Positions 33,234 through 43,800 of a DNA stretch of 64,000 nucleotides are shown here, in pieces (positions within the stretch are counted from its first letter, which is position 1; each line of letters starts with the position of its first letter). Both the position numbers and the translations under genes were made by a program. Source of the DNA: Cronobacter muytjensii ATCC 51329 (lineage in GTDB: Bacteria > Pseudomonadota > Gammaproteobacteria > Enterobacterales > Enterobacteriaceae); the NCBI RefSeq assembly GCF_001277195.1, contig NZ_CP012268.1, forward strand, positions 1,116,001 to 1,180,000, in the 5' to 3' direction. A model generated the notes under the pieces. That model was given only the letters and a program-made list of their open reading frames with translations. It did not search any database and had not been told where the DNA came from.

Positions 33234-36200
33234 TTACGCCTCCCCTTCACGCCGGGGAAAACGACGGCGTACGGCATGGCCCAGACGGTCGAACAACAGA
33301 TAAATCACCGGCGTGGTAAAGAGCGTCAGCACCTGGCTTACCAGCAGGCCGCCGACCATGCCGATGCCGAGCGGGCGCCTGAGCTCCGCCCCGACGCCGG
33401 TGCTTAACATCAGCGGCAGCGCGCCGAGCAGCGCGGCGAGCGTCGTCATCAGGATTGGCCGAAAGCGCAGCAGGCAGGCCTGATAAATCGCCTCGCGCGG
33501 CGACATGCCCTGTTCGCGCTCGGCGGCCAGCGCAAAGTCGATCATCATGATGGCGTTCTTTTTGACGATGCCTATCAGCAAAATGATGCCGATGATGGCG
33601 ATAACGTCCAGCTCCGCGCCTGCAATCAGCAGCGCCAGCAGCGCCCCGACGCCTGCGGTCGGCAGCGTCGAAAGGATCGTTATCGGGTGAATAAAGCTCT
33701 CATAGAGCACGCCCAGCACGATATACATCGCCACGACCGACGCCACAATCAGCCAGACGGTGCTGCCGAGCGCCGCCTGGAAGGCGAGGGTGCTGCCCTG
33801 GAACTGTGTCGTAATCTCCGCCGGGAAGGCGAGATCCGCCTCTGCCTGGGTGATGGCCTCCACCGCGTCGCCCAGTGAATACCCCTCCGGCACGTTGAAC
33901 GACAGCGTCGTGGACGGGAACTGATCGAGATGATTAATCGTGAGCGGCCCGAAGCGCTGTTCCACGTTGGCAATCGCGCTAAGCGGCACCATGCCGCCTT
34001 CGCTGCTGGTAAGGCGAATGCCGTCCAGCGCGTTGAGGCCCGGCGTCGCGGCGGTATCGTGTTCCAGCACCACGCGGTACTGGTTGGCCTGGGTGTAAAT
34101 TGTTGAGATAAGCCGCTGCCCAAAGGCGTTATAAAGCGCATTATCGACATCTTTCATGCTGATACCCAGCCGGCTGGCGCTGGCCCGATCCACATTGACG
34201 AAGGCCACCAGCCCTTTATCCTGCCAGTCGCTGCTGACATCCGCGAGCTGCGGCAGCGTTTTCAGTCTCTCTGTCAGTTTCGGCACCCAGGTGCTGAGCG
34301 CCTCCAGCGAATTAGCCTGCAACGTAAACTGGTACTGCGTGCGGCTCACCTGGGTATCGATGGTCAGATCCTGGATGGGTTGCAGGTAGAGCGTCGCGCC
34401 CGGCACGCTGGCGGCGGCCTCCTGGAGACGCGCAATCACCGTCTGCACGCGATCGTCACGTTTCTCCAGCGGTTTTAAATTGATTTGCAGCCGCGCGCTG
34501 TTGAGCGAGGGGTTGGTGCCGTCGACGCCGACGAATGACGTCATGCTCTCGACGGCCGGATCTTTAAGAATGACGTCCGCCACCGCGCGCTGGCGTTCGG
34601 CCATACTCGCGAACGAAACCGACTGCGGCGCCTGGAGCGTGCCCTGAATAATGCCGTTATCCTGCACCGGGAAAAAGCCTTTGGGGATGACAATCCACAG
34701 CAGCACCGTCAGCGCCAGCGTGCCGAAGGCGACGCCGAGCGTCAGCCACGGGTGGTTCAGCACCCGCTTAAGTAACTGGCCGTAGCGGCCAATCACGCGG
34801 TTAATCACGCGCTCCGAGGCGCGCGAAAAGCGGTTTTGTTTACGCAGCGATTCGTGGCTTAACATCCGCGCGCACATCATCGGCGTCAGCGTCAGCGACA
34901 CCACGGCGGAAATTAAAATCGCCACCGCCAGCGTCACGGCGAATTCGCGGAACAGACGGCCCACGATATCGCCCATAAACAGCAGCGGGATCAGCACCGC
35001 AATCAGTGAGAAGGTGAGCGAGATAATCGTAAAGCCGATTTCGCCCGCGCCCTTGAGCGCCGCGGCCAGCGGCTTTTCGCCTTTTTCGATATAGCGCGAG
35101 ATATTCTCAATCACCACGATAGCGTCATCCACCACAAAGCCCGTGGCGATGGTCAGCGCCATCAGCGTCAGGTTATTGATGGAGAAATCGAGAAACACCA
35201 TCGCCGCGAAAGTGCCGACCAGCGAGAGCGGCACCGCCACCGCCGGAATAAGGGTCGCCGGTACGTTGCGCAGAAACAGATAGATAATCATCACCACCAG
35301 CGCTATCGCCAGCATCAGCTCAAACTGCGTGTCATTGACCGAGGCGCTGATGTTCGTGGTGCGGTCGGTCAGCACCTTCACCTGCACCGATTTCGGCAGG
35401 CTTTCGGTGAGCTGCGGCAGCAGTTTCTGGATAGTTTCAGCGGTAGTAATGATATTCGCGCCCGGCTGGCGCTGTACGTTCATCACAATCGCGGGCTGTT
35501 TATTGGCCCAGGCGCCGAGCCAGGCGTTTTCCGCCCCCTGCTCAACGGTCGCCACATCGCCAAGCCGTACCGGCGCGCCGTTCTGGTAGGCGATAATCAG
35601 GTTGCGGTACTCGTCGGCGGATTTCATCTGGTCGTTGGCGGAGAGCGTCACGGCGCGTTCGGGGCCGTCGAAACTGCCCTTTGCCGAATTGACGTTCGCG
35701 CCCGTGATAGCGGTGCGCACCGTTTCGCTGTTAAGACCCAGAGACGCCAGCGCCTGCGCGTTAAGCTTTACCCGTACCGCTGGCCGCTGGCCGCCGGAGA
35801 GCGTCACCAGCCCGACGCCGGTCACCTGCGAGATACGCTGCGCAACGCGGGTTTCCACCATATCTTCCACCTGCGTCATCGGCAGGGCCGAGGAGGTGAC
35901 CGCAAGCGTCATGATGGGCGGGTCCGCCGGGTTGACTTTGCTGTAGACCGGCGGGTTAGGGAGATCGTCCGGTAACAGGTTTGTCGCGGCGTTGATGGCC
36001 GCCTGCACTTCCTGCTCCGCAACATCGAGCGGCAGCGTCAGTTGAAACTGTAGCGTGACGACCGAAGCGCCGCCCGCGCTCTGCGAGGCCATCTGTTTCA
36101 GGCCGGACATCTGGCCGAACTGGCGCTCCAGCGGCGCGGTAATCGCGGAGGTCACCACATCCGGGCTGGCGCCAGGGTAGAGCGTCACCACCTGGATAGT

Positions 36201-36356
36201 CGGGTAATCCACCTCAGGCAGCGCGGAGACCGGCAGAAAACGGTAGCCGATTATCCCGGCCAGGAGTATCGCCACCATTAACAGCGTGGTGGCGACGGGG
36301 CGCAGAATAAACAGGCGGGACGGGCCGCCCGTAGCGCTCGGAGGTAACACCTGCAT
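33234..36356 (-). CDS. mdtB: RND efflux pump subunit MdtB
   Basis: 1040 residues, identical in length to E. coli MdtB. It shares the RND architecture, with the proton-relay residues in TGFVVDDAIVVIENIS of helix 4. It begins MQVLPPSATGGPSRLFILRPVATTLL. It partners with MdtC in the inner membrane. Its ATG overlaps the mdtA stop by one base (TGATG), and its stop touches the mdtC start, so translation of the three pump genes is coupled. Confidence 0.97.
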   Translation of the reverse strand: MQVLPPSATGGPSRLFILRPVATTLLMVAILLAGIIGYRFLPVSALPEVDYPTIQVVTLYPGASPDVVTSAITAPLERQFGQMSGLKQMASQSAGGASVVTLQFQLTLPLDVAEQEVQAAINAATNLLPDDLPNPPVYSKVNPADPPIMTLAVTSSALPMTQVEDMVETRVAQRISQVTGVGLVTLSGGQRPAVRVKLNAQALASLGLNSETVRTAITGANVNSAKGSFDGPERAVTLSANDQMKSADEYRNLIIAYQNGAPVRLGDVATVEQGAENAWLGAWANKQPAIVMNVQRQPGANIITTAETIQKLLPQLTESLPKSVQVKVLTDRTTNISASVNDTQFELMLAIALVVMIIYLFLRNVPATLIPAVAVPLSLVGTFAAMVFLDFSINNLTLMALTIATGFVVDDAIVVIENISRYIEKGEKPLAAALKGAGEIGFTIISLTFSLIAVLIPLLFMGDIVGRLFREFAVTLAVAILISAVVSLTLTPMMCARMLSHESLRKQNRFSRASERVINRVIGRYGQLLKRVLNHPWLTLGVAFGTLALTVLLWIVIPKGFFPVQDNGIIQGTLQAPQSVSFASMAERQRAVADVILKDPAVESMTSFVGVDGTNPSLNSARLQINLKPLEKRDDRVQTVIARLQEAAASVPGATLYLQPIQDLTIDTQVSRTQYQFTLQANSLEALSTWVPKLTERLKTLPQLADVSSDWQDKGLVAFVNVDRASASRLGISMKDVDNALYNAFGQRLISTIYTQANQYRVVLEHDTAATPGLNALDGIRLTSSEGGMVPLSAIANVEQRFGPLTINHLDQFPSTTLSFNVPEGYSLGDAVEAITQAEADLAFPAEITTQFQGSTLAFQAALGSTVWLIVASVVAMYIVLGVLYESFIHPITILSTLPTAGVGALLALLIAGAELDVIAIIGIILLIGIVKKNAIMMIDFALAAEREQGMSPREAIYQACLLRFRPILMTTLAALLGALPLMLSTGVGAELRRPLGIGMVGGLLVSQVLTLFTTPVIYLLFDRLGHAVRRRFPRREGEA

Positions 36357-37597
36357 CAGGAACGCGCTCCTTTGGCCGCGCGGGCGCTGTCGGTGGACGT
36401 GCGTTCGCCGCGCGCGGGTTTGGCGTTATCCGTCGCGGTTTGCGCGGCCACCACTTCCACTTTTGCGCCTTCAGTCAGGCGGTCGATACCGTCTGTCACC
36501 ACGCGATCGCTTGCTGAGAGACCTGCGGCGATCACCACGCTTTCGCTGTTCTGAATACCGGTGGTGACGGTGTGTTTGCTCACTTTATTTTCGTCATTCA
36601 GCACCCACACGAAATGACCTTCGTTGCCCATTTGCAGCGCGGCGGTGGGGATCACCACCGCGTTCTGCTGGGTGTCTATCAGCATCCGGGCGTTGACGAA
36701 CTGGTTTGGAAACAGCGCGTCGTCCTCATTAGCAAAACGCGCTTTAAGCTTGATGGTGCCGGTCGTGGCGTCAATCTGGTTATCAAGGCTCAGCAGTTCG
36801 CCGGTGCTGAGTTTCGTGCTGTTGGTGCGATCCCAGGCTTCTACCGACAGGGTTTTTCCCGCTTTCTGCGCCTGCATCACGGCGGCGATATCGCTCTCCG
36901 GCAAGGTAAACACCAGATCTATCGGGTGCGTCTGGGTCAGCACCACGAGGCCCGTAGTGTCGCCGCTGGAGATCTGGTTGCCGATATCGACCTGTTTTAA
37001 GCCAACGCGACCATCGATGGGCGCAGTGATACGGCTCCAGTCAAGCTGTAACTGCGCGCTTGCGACCGCAGCTTCGTCGGCCTTCAGCGTGCCCTCGGTT
37101 TCACTGACCAGCGCCTGCTGGGCGTCGAGCTCCTGGCGCGACACCAGGTTCGTTTTACCAAGCTGCTGGTAGCGCGCCAGATCGCGTCGGGCATTGGCAA
37201 GCGTGGCGCGGTCTTTGGCGAGTTGCCCCTGCGCCTGGGCGAGCGCGACCTTAAACTGGCTCGGATCGATTTCCGCGAGCAGATCGCCCGCTTTCACCTG
37301 CTGACCTTCTTTAAAATGAATAGCCATCAGTTGCCCATCCACCCGGCTGCGCACCGTGACGGTGTTTGCGGCGGTGATAGTGCCAAGGCCCGTGAGGTAG
37401 CGCGGCACCGCTTCGCTGCGGGCGGTCGCAGCCTGTACCGGTGCGGGCGCGCCGCCTGCGCGCATCCCGGCGCGTCCATGCGACGCTTTACCTGCCGGAG
37501 CGTCGGTATCGGCGCTACGCCAGTAAAGGAGAGCGGCAAGGGCCGCGACAATAACACCGGCGATAATCCACCCGCGTTTTTTAAACGTGCTTTTCAT
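36356..37597 (-). CDS. mdtA: RND efflux periplasmic adaptor MdtA
   Basis: 413 residues (415 in E. coli). It has an N-terminal membrane anchor (about 8-25), a biotinyl-lipoyl-like domain, an alpha-helical hairpin (about 105-165) and beta-barrel domains with GRVGLKQVDIGNQI. It links MdtBC to TolC. The C-terminus is a basic, Ala-rich tail. It is the first gene of mdtABCD-baeSR, so the operon promoter lies just upstream. Confidence 0.95.
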   Translation of the reverse strand: MKSTFKKRGWIIAGVIVAALAALLYWRSADTDAPAGKASHGRAGMRAGGAPAPVQAATARSEAVPRYLTGLGTITAANTVTVRSRVDGQLMAIHFKEGQQVKAGDLLAEIDPSQFKVALAQAQGQLAKDRATLANARRDLARYQQLGKTNLVSRQELDAQQALVSETEGTLKADEAAVASAQLQLDWSRITAPIDGRVGLKQVDIGNQISSGDTTGLVVLTQTHPIDLVFTLPESDIAAVMQAQKAGKTLSVEAWDRTNSTKLSTGELLSLDNQIDATTGTIKLKARFANEDDALFPNQFVNARMLIDTQQNAVVIPTAALQMGNEGHFVWVLNDENKVSKHTVTTGIQNSESVVIAAGLSASDRVVTDGIDRLTEGAKVEVVAAQTATDNAKPARGERTSTDSARAAKGARS

Positions 37598-37664
37598 AAG
37601 CGGTACGTCTTCTTTTCCTGAAACGATTAGGCGTAATGATACAAGTTTAGTGAGCCTTCACCGC

Positions 37665-37683
37665 AGAAAGATGGAGGAAATAT
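37665..37683 (-). promoter_or_regulatory. Candidate BaeR box for mdtA
   Basis: The reverse strand reads ATTTCCTCCATCTTTCTGC. Its left half agrees with the BaeR-box core TTTTTCTCCAT at 9 of 11 positions; the right half agrees poorly. It lies about 70-85 bases before mdtA, and a TATCAT (-10 candidate) at 37636-37641 follows it. The candidate promoter has no good -35, consistent with activator dependence. Confidence 0.35.
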
Positions 37684-37800
37684 GAAACACCGTTTAGAAC
37701 TGTCTGAATCGCTCAGGGTTTACGAGACGTCTCGCAGAGGCGTAATCCTTTTCTGACAAAGCATCAAAGCCCTTATTAAAGTGTGGTTTTGTGCTCGAAT

Positions 37801-37816
37801 ATAAACTATAGTTTAT
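37801..37816. promoter_or_regulatory. Perfect 16-bp palindrome, likely operator of the toxin-antitoxin pair
   Basis: ATAAACTATAGTTTAT is a perfect palindrome ending one base before the GAGGG ribosome site of the toxin gene. It contains TATAAA- and TATAGT-like hexamers. Autoregulation by antitoxin binding to such palindromes is the rule for this gene class. Confidence 0.6.
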
Positions 37817-37827
37817 GAGGGATGGGT

Positions 37828-38193
37828 ATGACATGGACGGTGATTTTTACCCCGCATTTTTATGAGTGGTATCAACAACAGCCCGAAGGATTACAGGATC
37901 GTATCGCCGCGCTGTTATGGAATTTACGCCACAGCGGCCCGTTGGTTGGGCGTCCGCTGGTGGACACGATAAAAGGCTCGCGGATCGCCAATCTTAAAGA
38001 GCTGCGCGTTCAGTATGGCGGTTCGCCGTGGCGGGTATTTTTTGCCTTCGACCCAACCCGTCAGGCTGTGGTGCTGTGTGCAGGCAACAAGCGCGGTCAC
38101 AAAGATTTTTATAAAACCTTAATCACGCAGGCGGAGACGGCGTTCTTCCAGCATCTGCAAAAAATAATGGAGAGTAAAAATGAAAACGATTGA
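37828..38193 (+). CDS. HigB/RelE-family toxin (Gp49-like)
   Basis: 121 residues from ATG 37828; GAGGG lies 6 bases before it, whereas the ATG at 37822 directly abuts that site. The protein resembles the phage-derived Gp49/HigB group of RelE-fold toxins: DRIAALLWNLRHSGP, then IKGSRIANLKELRVQYGGSPWRVFFAFDP and AGNKRGHKDFY in order. These toxins cleave mRNA on the ribosome. The toxin-first order and 14-base overlap with an XRE-type antitoxin gene are typical of higBA modules. Basic residues in the RV and KRGHKDFY segments are probable catalytic or RNA-binding positions. Confidence 0.87.
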   Translation: MTWTVIFTPHFYEWYQQQPEGLQDRIAALLWNLRHSGPLVGRPLVDTIKGSRIANLKELRVQYGGSPWRVFFAFDPTRQAVVLCAGNKRGHKDFYKTLITQAETAFFQHLQKIMESKNEND

Positions 38194-38476
38194 TGATGTG
38201 ATGGCGGAGTTTCCGCCAGAGCGGCAAGCTGAGATCCTGCGCATGGCTGATGAAATCGCGCTTGAACACGGGCTGCCGCGCCTTCGCGAAGAAAGGGCGT
38301 TCTCGCAGCAGCGGCTGGCGGAGATAATGGGCGTTACGCAGCCCGCTATCGCCGCCATCGAACAGCGCGGAAAGGAGATCAAACTGCTGACGCTCAAGCG
38401 CTATGTCGAAGCGCTGGGCGGGAAGCTGTCCCTGCTGGTTGAGCTGCCCGAAGGCAGCAAAGTCATTCCTGTTTAA
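38180..38476 (+). CDS. HigA-type XRE antitoxin
   Basis: 98 residues with a helix-turn-helix of the XRE class (FSQQRLAEIMGVTQPAIAAIEQRG, about 50-73). It overlaps the toxin gene by 14 bases and has a GGAGAG ribosome site within the toxin's 3' end. It should bind and neutralise the toxin and repress the shared promoter at the 37801 palindrome. The short distance to the yegD stop codon (5 bases, convergent) leaves no room for a standard terminator. Confidence 0.88.
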   Translation: MKTIDDVMAEFPPERQAEILRMADEIALEHGLPRLREERAFSQQRLAEIMGVTQPAIAAIEQRGKEIKLLTLKRYVEALGGKLSLLVELPEGSKVIPV

Positions 38477-38481
38477 CGCGG

Positions 38482-39834
38482 TTACGCAAACACCACCTGC
38501 GCCCAGCGCGCAAGACCGGCGGTGACCGAGCCGAAATCGTCGCCGCCCTGAACCGGGATGCCCGGCAACTGCGTTTGCAGCGCCTCGCGGATAAGCGGCG
38601 AACGCGCGCTGCCGCCGGTGAGGTAAATCACATCCGGGCGTTCGTTGCTGGCTTCCAGCGCCAGCGTCACCTGTTCCAGAATGCGCTGCAGCGGCGGGTT
38701 CAGCGCGAGCGCCAGCGCCTGCTGCGTAATATCGTTGCTAAGATCGCCTTCGATAAACGGCAGCGCGGTCCGGCATTCCGTGGCCTGCGAAAGCGCGATT
38801 TTGCTCTCTTCCGCCGCCCGCACCAGCCGGTAGCTGAGACGCTGACGCCAGACCTTCTGCAACAGCGCCACCTTGTGCGGCTCGCGGGCGTCGCGCACTA
38901 AGTCCGCCAGCAGACGACCGCATGCGGCGCTGTAAAAATCGCTCTGCGCCGGCACATCGTTGATAGCGCACGCGTTCCACCACGGCAGCACTGGCAGCGA
39001 CGTGCCTTTTACCGTTTCGCCGCCCATGCCGAGCAGCGGCATCAGCTGTTTAAACGCCAGCGCAATATCCAGATCGTTGCCGCCCACGCGGCAACCGCTG
39101 TGGCCCAGCAGGCTCTGATCGCGGTCGCGGCGCGCGCGCCACTGCGGGCCCATCAGCAGCAGAGAGCAGTCCGTGGTGCCGCCGCCGATATCCACCACCA
39201 GCACGCGCTGTTCCTGGCTGAGCGTGGCTTCAAAATCGAGCCCGGCCGCGACCGGCTCATACTGAAATACCACATCGCGAAAACCGGCGCGGTGCGCCGC
39301 GCGTTCCAGAATACCCTGCGCCTGCTGGTTAGCGTCATCGCCGCCAAGCCCCTGGAAGTTAATCGGGCGACCAATCACCGCCTGGTCTATCTCCGCGTCC
39401 GCCTGTACCTGCGCCGTTTTGCGAATATGCACCATCATCGCGCAGACCAGATCTTCAAACAGCGCAACCTGCTGCGGCTTCAGGCCGCTGGCGCCGAGAA
39501 ACGATTTCGGCGACTTCACGAACCAGACCTCTTCCGGGTCGTCCATATACTGGCGCAGCGCGCTCAGGCCGAACTGCACGCTGGCGGGCGTGACGTCGAT
39601 GCTCTCTTCGCGGTTATAGCTGACCGCGCGGCGCAGCAGCGCCTGCGTCTCTGCGCCGCTCGCCTCGACATTCTGATGGCGGTAAAGCCATTCGCTCACC
39701 GCCTCGCGCACCGGCGCGCCAATCATTGACGGCAGCAGCGTTGAGCCTTGCTCAAGCGGCAGCATCTGCGGCGCGCCGTCGCGCATAACGGCGACCGAAC
39801 AGTTCGCGGTGCCGTAGTCAAAACCGATAAACAT
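38482..39834 (-). CDS. yegD: Hsp70-family chaperone-like protein YegD
   Basis: 450 residues, the E. coli length. It has only the actin-like ATPase fold of Hsp70. The phosphate-1 motif GFDYGTANCSVAV is at the N-terminus, the phosphate-2 motif VDIGGGTTDCSLL is near residue 205, and the adenosine motif LTGGSARSPLI near 415. There is no standard peptide-binding domain. Its function is unknown. The gene is divergent from alkA and convergent with the higBA-like pair. Confidence 0.94.
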   Translation of the reverse strand: MFIGFDYGTANCSVAVMRDGAPQMLPLEQGSTLLPSMIGAPVREAVSEWLYRHQNVEASGAETQALLRRAVSYNREESIDVTPASVQFGLSALRQYMDDPEEVWFVKSPKSFLGASGLKPQQVALFEDLVCAMMVHIRKTAQVQADAEIDQAVIGRPINFQGLGGDDANQQAQGILERAAHRAGFRDVVFQYEPVAAGLDFEATLSQEQRVLVVDIGGGTTDCSLLLMGPQWRARRDRDQSLLGHSGCRVGGNDLDIALAFKQLMPLLGMGGETVKGTSLPVLPWWNACAINDVPAQSDFYSAACGRLLADLVRDAREPHKVALLQKVWRQRLSYRLVRAAEESKIALSQATECRTALPFIEGDLSNDITQQALALALNPPLQRILEQVTLALEASNERPDVIYLTGGSARSPLIREALQTQLPGIPVQGGDDFGSVTAGLARWAQVVFA

Positions 39835-39970
39835 TCACATTTTCCCCATGCCGTGAAGAAGGGGGGCGACTTTAGCGAAATGTCGCGTCGGCGGCAATAT
39901 GGAATATCTGCGCAAGGCAAAAAAAGCCCGTAGCGATTAAGCTAAAGAAATCAAAAACAAAGGAGACGCT

Positions 39971-40819
39971 ATGTTTACGCTTCGCTATCAGCCGCCTTAC
40001 GACTGGCCGTGGATGTTACGCTTTCTGGCTGACCGTGCCGTGGCGGGCATCGAAGAGGTGAGCGACAGCCAGTACCGGCGCACGCTGGCGGTCGGCGCGC
40101 ATCAGGGCTGGTTTAGCGTCACGCCGTACCCGGAGCGCGCGACGCTTGCGCTTGCGATGAGCGACGGGCTGCTGCCGGTGGCGGACGAGGTACAGGCGCG
40201 CGTGGCGCGCTTATTCGATCTGCGCTTTGACCCTGCGCCAATGCTGGAGACGCTCGGCCCGCTCGCCGCCGCGCGTCCGGGGCTGCGTCTGCCGGGCTCG
40301 GTAGATGTCTTCGAGCAGGGCGTGCGCGCCATACTCGGGCAACTGGTGAGCGTGGCGATGGCAGCGAAGCTCACTGGCAAAGTGGTGCAGGCGGTCGGCA
40401 CGCCGCTTGACGACGGCAGCGGCTGGCGCTTTCCCACCCCCGAGGAGATGGCGCGCACGGAACCCGCCACGCTAAAAACGCTCGGAATGCCGCTCATGCG
40501 GGCGGGCGCGCTTATCCAGCTTGCGCGTGAGCATCTGGCCGGGCGGTTTCCGCTGACCTGCCCGGAGGATGTGGCGGCGGGAGTGAAAGCGCTGACGCAA
40601 CTGCCAGGCATCGGCACCTGGACTGCCAATTACTTCGCGATGCGCGGCTGGCAGGCGCCCGACGTCTTTCTGCCGGACGATTATCTGATTAAGCAGCGTT
40701 TCGCGCCGATGACGCCTGCGCAGATCCGCCGCTACGCCGCACGCTGGCAGCCGTGGCGCACCTACGCGCTGCTGCACATCTGGTATGCCAGCGACTGGCA
40801 GACACCGGTCAGTGAATAG
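39971..40819 (+). CDS. alkA: DNA-3-methyladenine glycosylase II
   Basis: 282 residues, the E. coli length. It excises alkylated bases such as 3-methyladenine from DNA. The helix-hairpin-helix LPGIGTWTANYFAMRGW is at about 211-227, and the catalytic Asp237 (equivalent to E. coli Asp238) is in VFLPDDYL. The ribosome site AAAGGAGACGCT is strong. In E. coli alkA is induced by methylated Ada; I did not locate an unambiguous Ada site. Its 3' end overlaps the convergent dgcE gene by 11 bases. Confidence 0.96.
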   Translation: MFTLRYQPPYDWPWMLRFLADRAVAGIEEVSDSQYRRTLAVGAHQGWFSVTPYPERATLALAMSDGLLPVADEVQARVARLFDLRFDPAPMLETLGPLAAARPGLRLPGSVDVFEQGVRAILGQLVSVAMAAKLTGKVVQAVGTPLDDGSGWRFPTPEEMARTEPATLKTLGMPLMRAGALIQLAREHLAGRFPLTCPEDVAAGVKALTQLPGIGTWTANYFAMRGWQAPDVFLPDDYLIKQRFAPMTPAQIRRYAARWQPWRTYALLHIWYASDWQTPVSE

Positions 40820-43800
40820 AAAAGTAGCTGGTGGCGAGCCGGGCGGCGAGCGATTGCGTCTGGGCCACGGTTTCGCCGTACGCCAGATCGATACCTATGC
40901 TGGCGAGCGTCTCCAGCAGTGACTGCTGGTCGGCGGGCCCGGCGATGGTTTGCAGGCCGAGACGGCGCGCGTTGCCCATCACAATGGTCAGCAGCATTTC
41001 ATCCATCAGGCTGGAATGGGCGTCCATCACCAGATCGCTTGCCACCATGATGTAATCGGCGCACTGCGCGCAGATATGCTCGAACACTTCCAGCTCGCGG
41101 CCCACGTGGCTCAGCACCACCCGGCAGCCCGCTTCGCGCAGACGCAATAACTGGCGTCGCGCCGCGGCGGCGTCCTGCATCAGCACTTCGCTGCTGACGA
41201 TAAAATGCAGCAGACGCGGCGGCAGCGGGCTTGCGGCAAGCTGTGCCAGCAGGGCATCGAGACGCTGCGGGTTAAGCAGAGTGGGGCCGGAGAGCGTCAG
41301 CGCGACGCCGACGCCTTTTGCCGCCACGCAGGCGGCGTGATCGCGAAAGAAATCGGCGACCAGACGCGCGTCCAGCGCCTGCAACAGTTCCGGATCGCTA
41401 AGCCCGGCCCGGAAGCTGTGCTCTTCGATCATCTCCCCTTCGCTGGTCCACAGCCGCAGCGACAGCAACCAGAAGGTCGCGGTTTCCGGCACGCGCGGCG
41501 AGGCGACCGGGCGCACCATCAGCATCTGGTGATGTTCGGCTATCATGCGCTTCTGTTCGTGAGCGGCGAGGGTGTCGCGCCCGCTGTGCAGTTGCTGCTG
41601 GTGCGGCTCGTAAACCGTCACCACGCCGCGCCCGGCGTTCTTCGAGGTGTAACAGGCGATATCCGCCTGAGACATCACCTCCTGCGCCTGGTTATTCGAG
41701 GCGTCGATAATCGTGATGCCCGCGCTGGCGCCGATGCGATGCAGGCGGCTCTCCCAGACAAACGGATATTCATTGATGGCCGCCACGATGCGCTCAGAGA
41801 TGGTGCGGGCGTTCTCCAGGCTGCAATCCGGCAGCAGCAGGCCAAACTCATCGCCGCCGAGGCGCGCCAGCACATCGGTAGTGCGCAGCATGCCGAGCAT
41901 CAGGGAGGCGAGCTCGCGCAGCAACGCGTCGCCCGCAGCGTGACCGGCGGTGTCATTCACCGCTTTAAACCGGTCGAGATCGATATAGACGAGCGCATGG
42001 CGCTGGTGCGTTTCGCTGACGCTTTGCAGCAGGCGTTTGAGGTGAGTTTCAAAGCTCACGCGGTTGGCGAGATGGGTCAGGGCGTCGTGCGAGGCGCTGT
42101 AGCTGAGCTGGCGCAGCATTTTTCGCGACTCAGTGACATCATGGATAACCAGCACTGAGCCGATATTTTCCCCTTCCAGCGTGCTGAGCGGCGTGATGGT
42201 GTAGTGGATGTCGTAATGCCCGCCGCTACGGCAGTGCAGCACTACATCCTGATCGATGCCGGTGCTGGCGTGCGTGGCGTCGCCGCTGTGAATATCTTCC
42301 AGCAGCGGGCCATTATCGCCAAAGGTAATGCGCAGAATCGCGAGTACCGGCTGGCCGATGGCCTCTTCCTGGCGCCAGCCGCTCATCTTCTCCGCCACCG
42401 GGTTCATAAAGGTGACGTTCATATCGACATCGGTGCAAATCACCGCCTCGCCGATGGAGTCGAGCGTGATATGCAGACGCTCTTTCTCCTGAAACAGCGC
42501 TTCGTTGAGCTGTTTGACCTCGGTCATATCCATATTAATGCCGAGCAGGCGCTCCACTTCACCCTGTTTATTCAGCACGCGGTTGGCGAGCGCGCGAATA
42601 TGGCGCACGCCGTTTTTCACCTGGATGCGAAACTCCAGCTTAAACGGCACGCGGGAGCGCAGCGCCTCCTGGATAGTGGCTTCGGCCTGGGCGACATCTT
42701 CTTTAAAAAGGCGCGACTTCCAGAGCTGATACGTCGGACGGGTATGCGGCGGCACTTCGTAGAGCTCGAACATGCGCTGATCCCAGGCGATGATGTCGGT
42801 GCCAAGCTCCCACTCCCAGATACCGATGCCGCCCGCTTCGTTGGCGAGCGTAATGCGCTCCATCAGGCGTTTATTAACCCATTCGGTGCGTTTGAGATCG
42901 GTAATATCTTCTATCTGAGCGATAAAGTAGAGCGGCGAGCCGTCGCGCTGGCGCACGATAGAGACCGCCAGCAGTGCCCAGACCACGTCGCCCGCGCGGG
43001 TGTAGTAACGTTTTTCAAGCGAATAGTTGTTCATCTCGCCGTTCAGCAGTTTTTCGACCAGCGCCATATCGGCGTGCAGATCTTCCGGGTAGGTGAGCTG
43101 CTGAAAACTCATGCTGGCGAGCTGTTCCGGGGTGTAACCGAGAAACGTGCAGAGCGCTTTATTAACCTGCAAAAAACTGCCTTCGGTGGAGACCAGCGCC
43201 ATGCCGATGGCGGAATATTCCATCGCGTTGCGAAAACGCGTTTCGCTCTCGGTGATGAGTTTTCGCTCTTCTCGCGAGGCGTACATCACCATCGTCATGA
43301 CGTTGGCGGGCAGCAGGATCATCAAAAACGGAAGCCAGGGGGCGTTCACCACCATGCCTTCGTGCGGCAAATCAAGCAGCGTCGGGTTAGAGGCGATAAC
43401 AAACGAGACCATCATGACGGTGGCGAGAAAGACCGTGAACGCCTCCAGTCGCGGCAGGCGGATAGCGCTCCACATCAGCAGCACAATCACGAAGGTAAAC
43501 GGCCAGGGCATATAGTGTAGCGCCAGCCAGCTGCACAGCAGCGTAACGCACAGCGTCGCCAGGCTTTCGGCCAGCAGGCGCGGGCTGCGATGGCGCAACA
43601 GATAGCGCGCTTTGAAGAGCAGCCCGAGCGGCACCAGCGCCAGCGCGCCGATGGTTTCCGATAAGATCCACACCAGAAAGACGCGCAGCGTCACGTCATG
43701 CTCGCTGATGGCCGCCAGCAGACAGCCGCCCACCAGCGGCGGCACGACCGCGCTGGCGAACGCCAGCCGCAGCCAGTTGTTGAGGTTTTTAAGCGGGTTA

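Noticed and set aside
42204..43520. 438-codon rightward open frame opposite dgcE
   Set aside because: It lies entirely within the conserved dgcE coding sequence and has no family resemblance.
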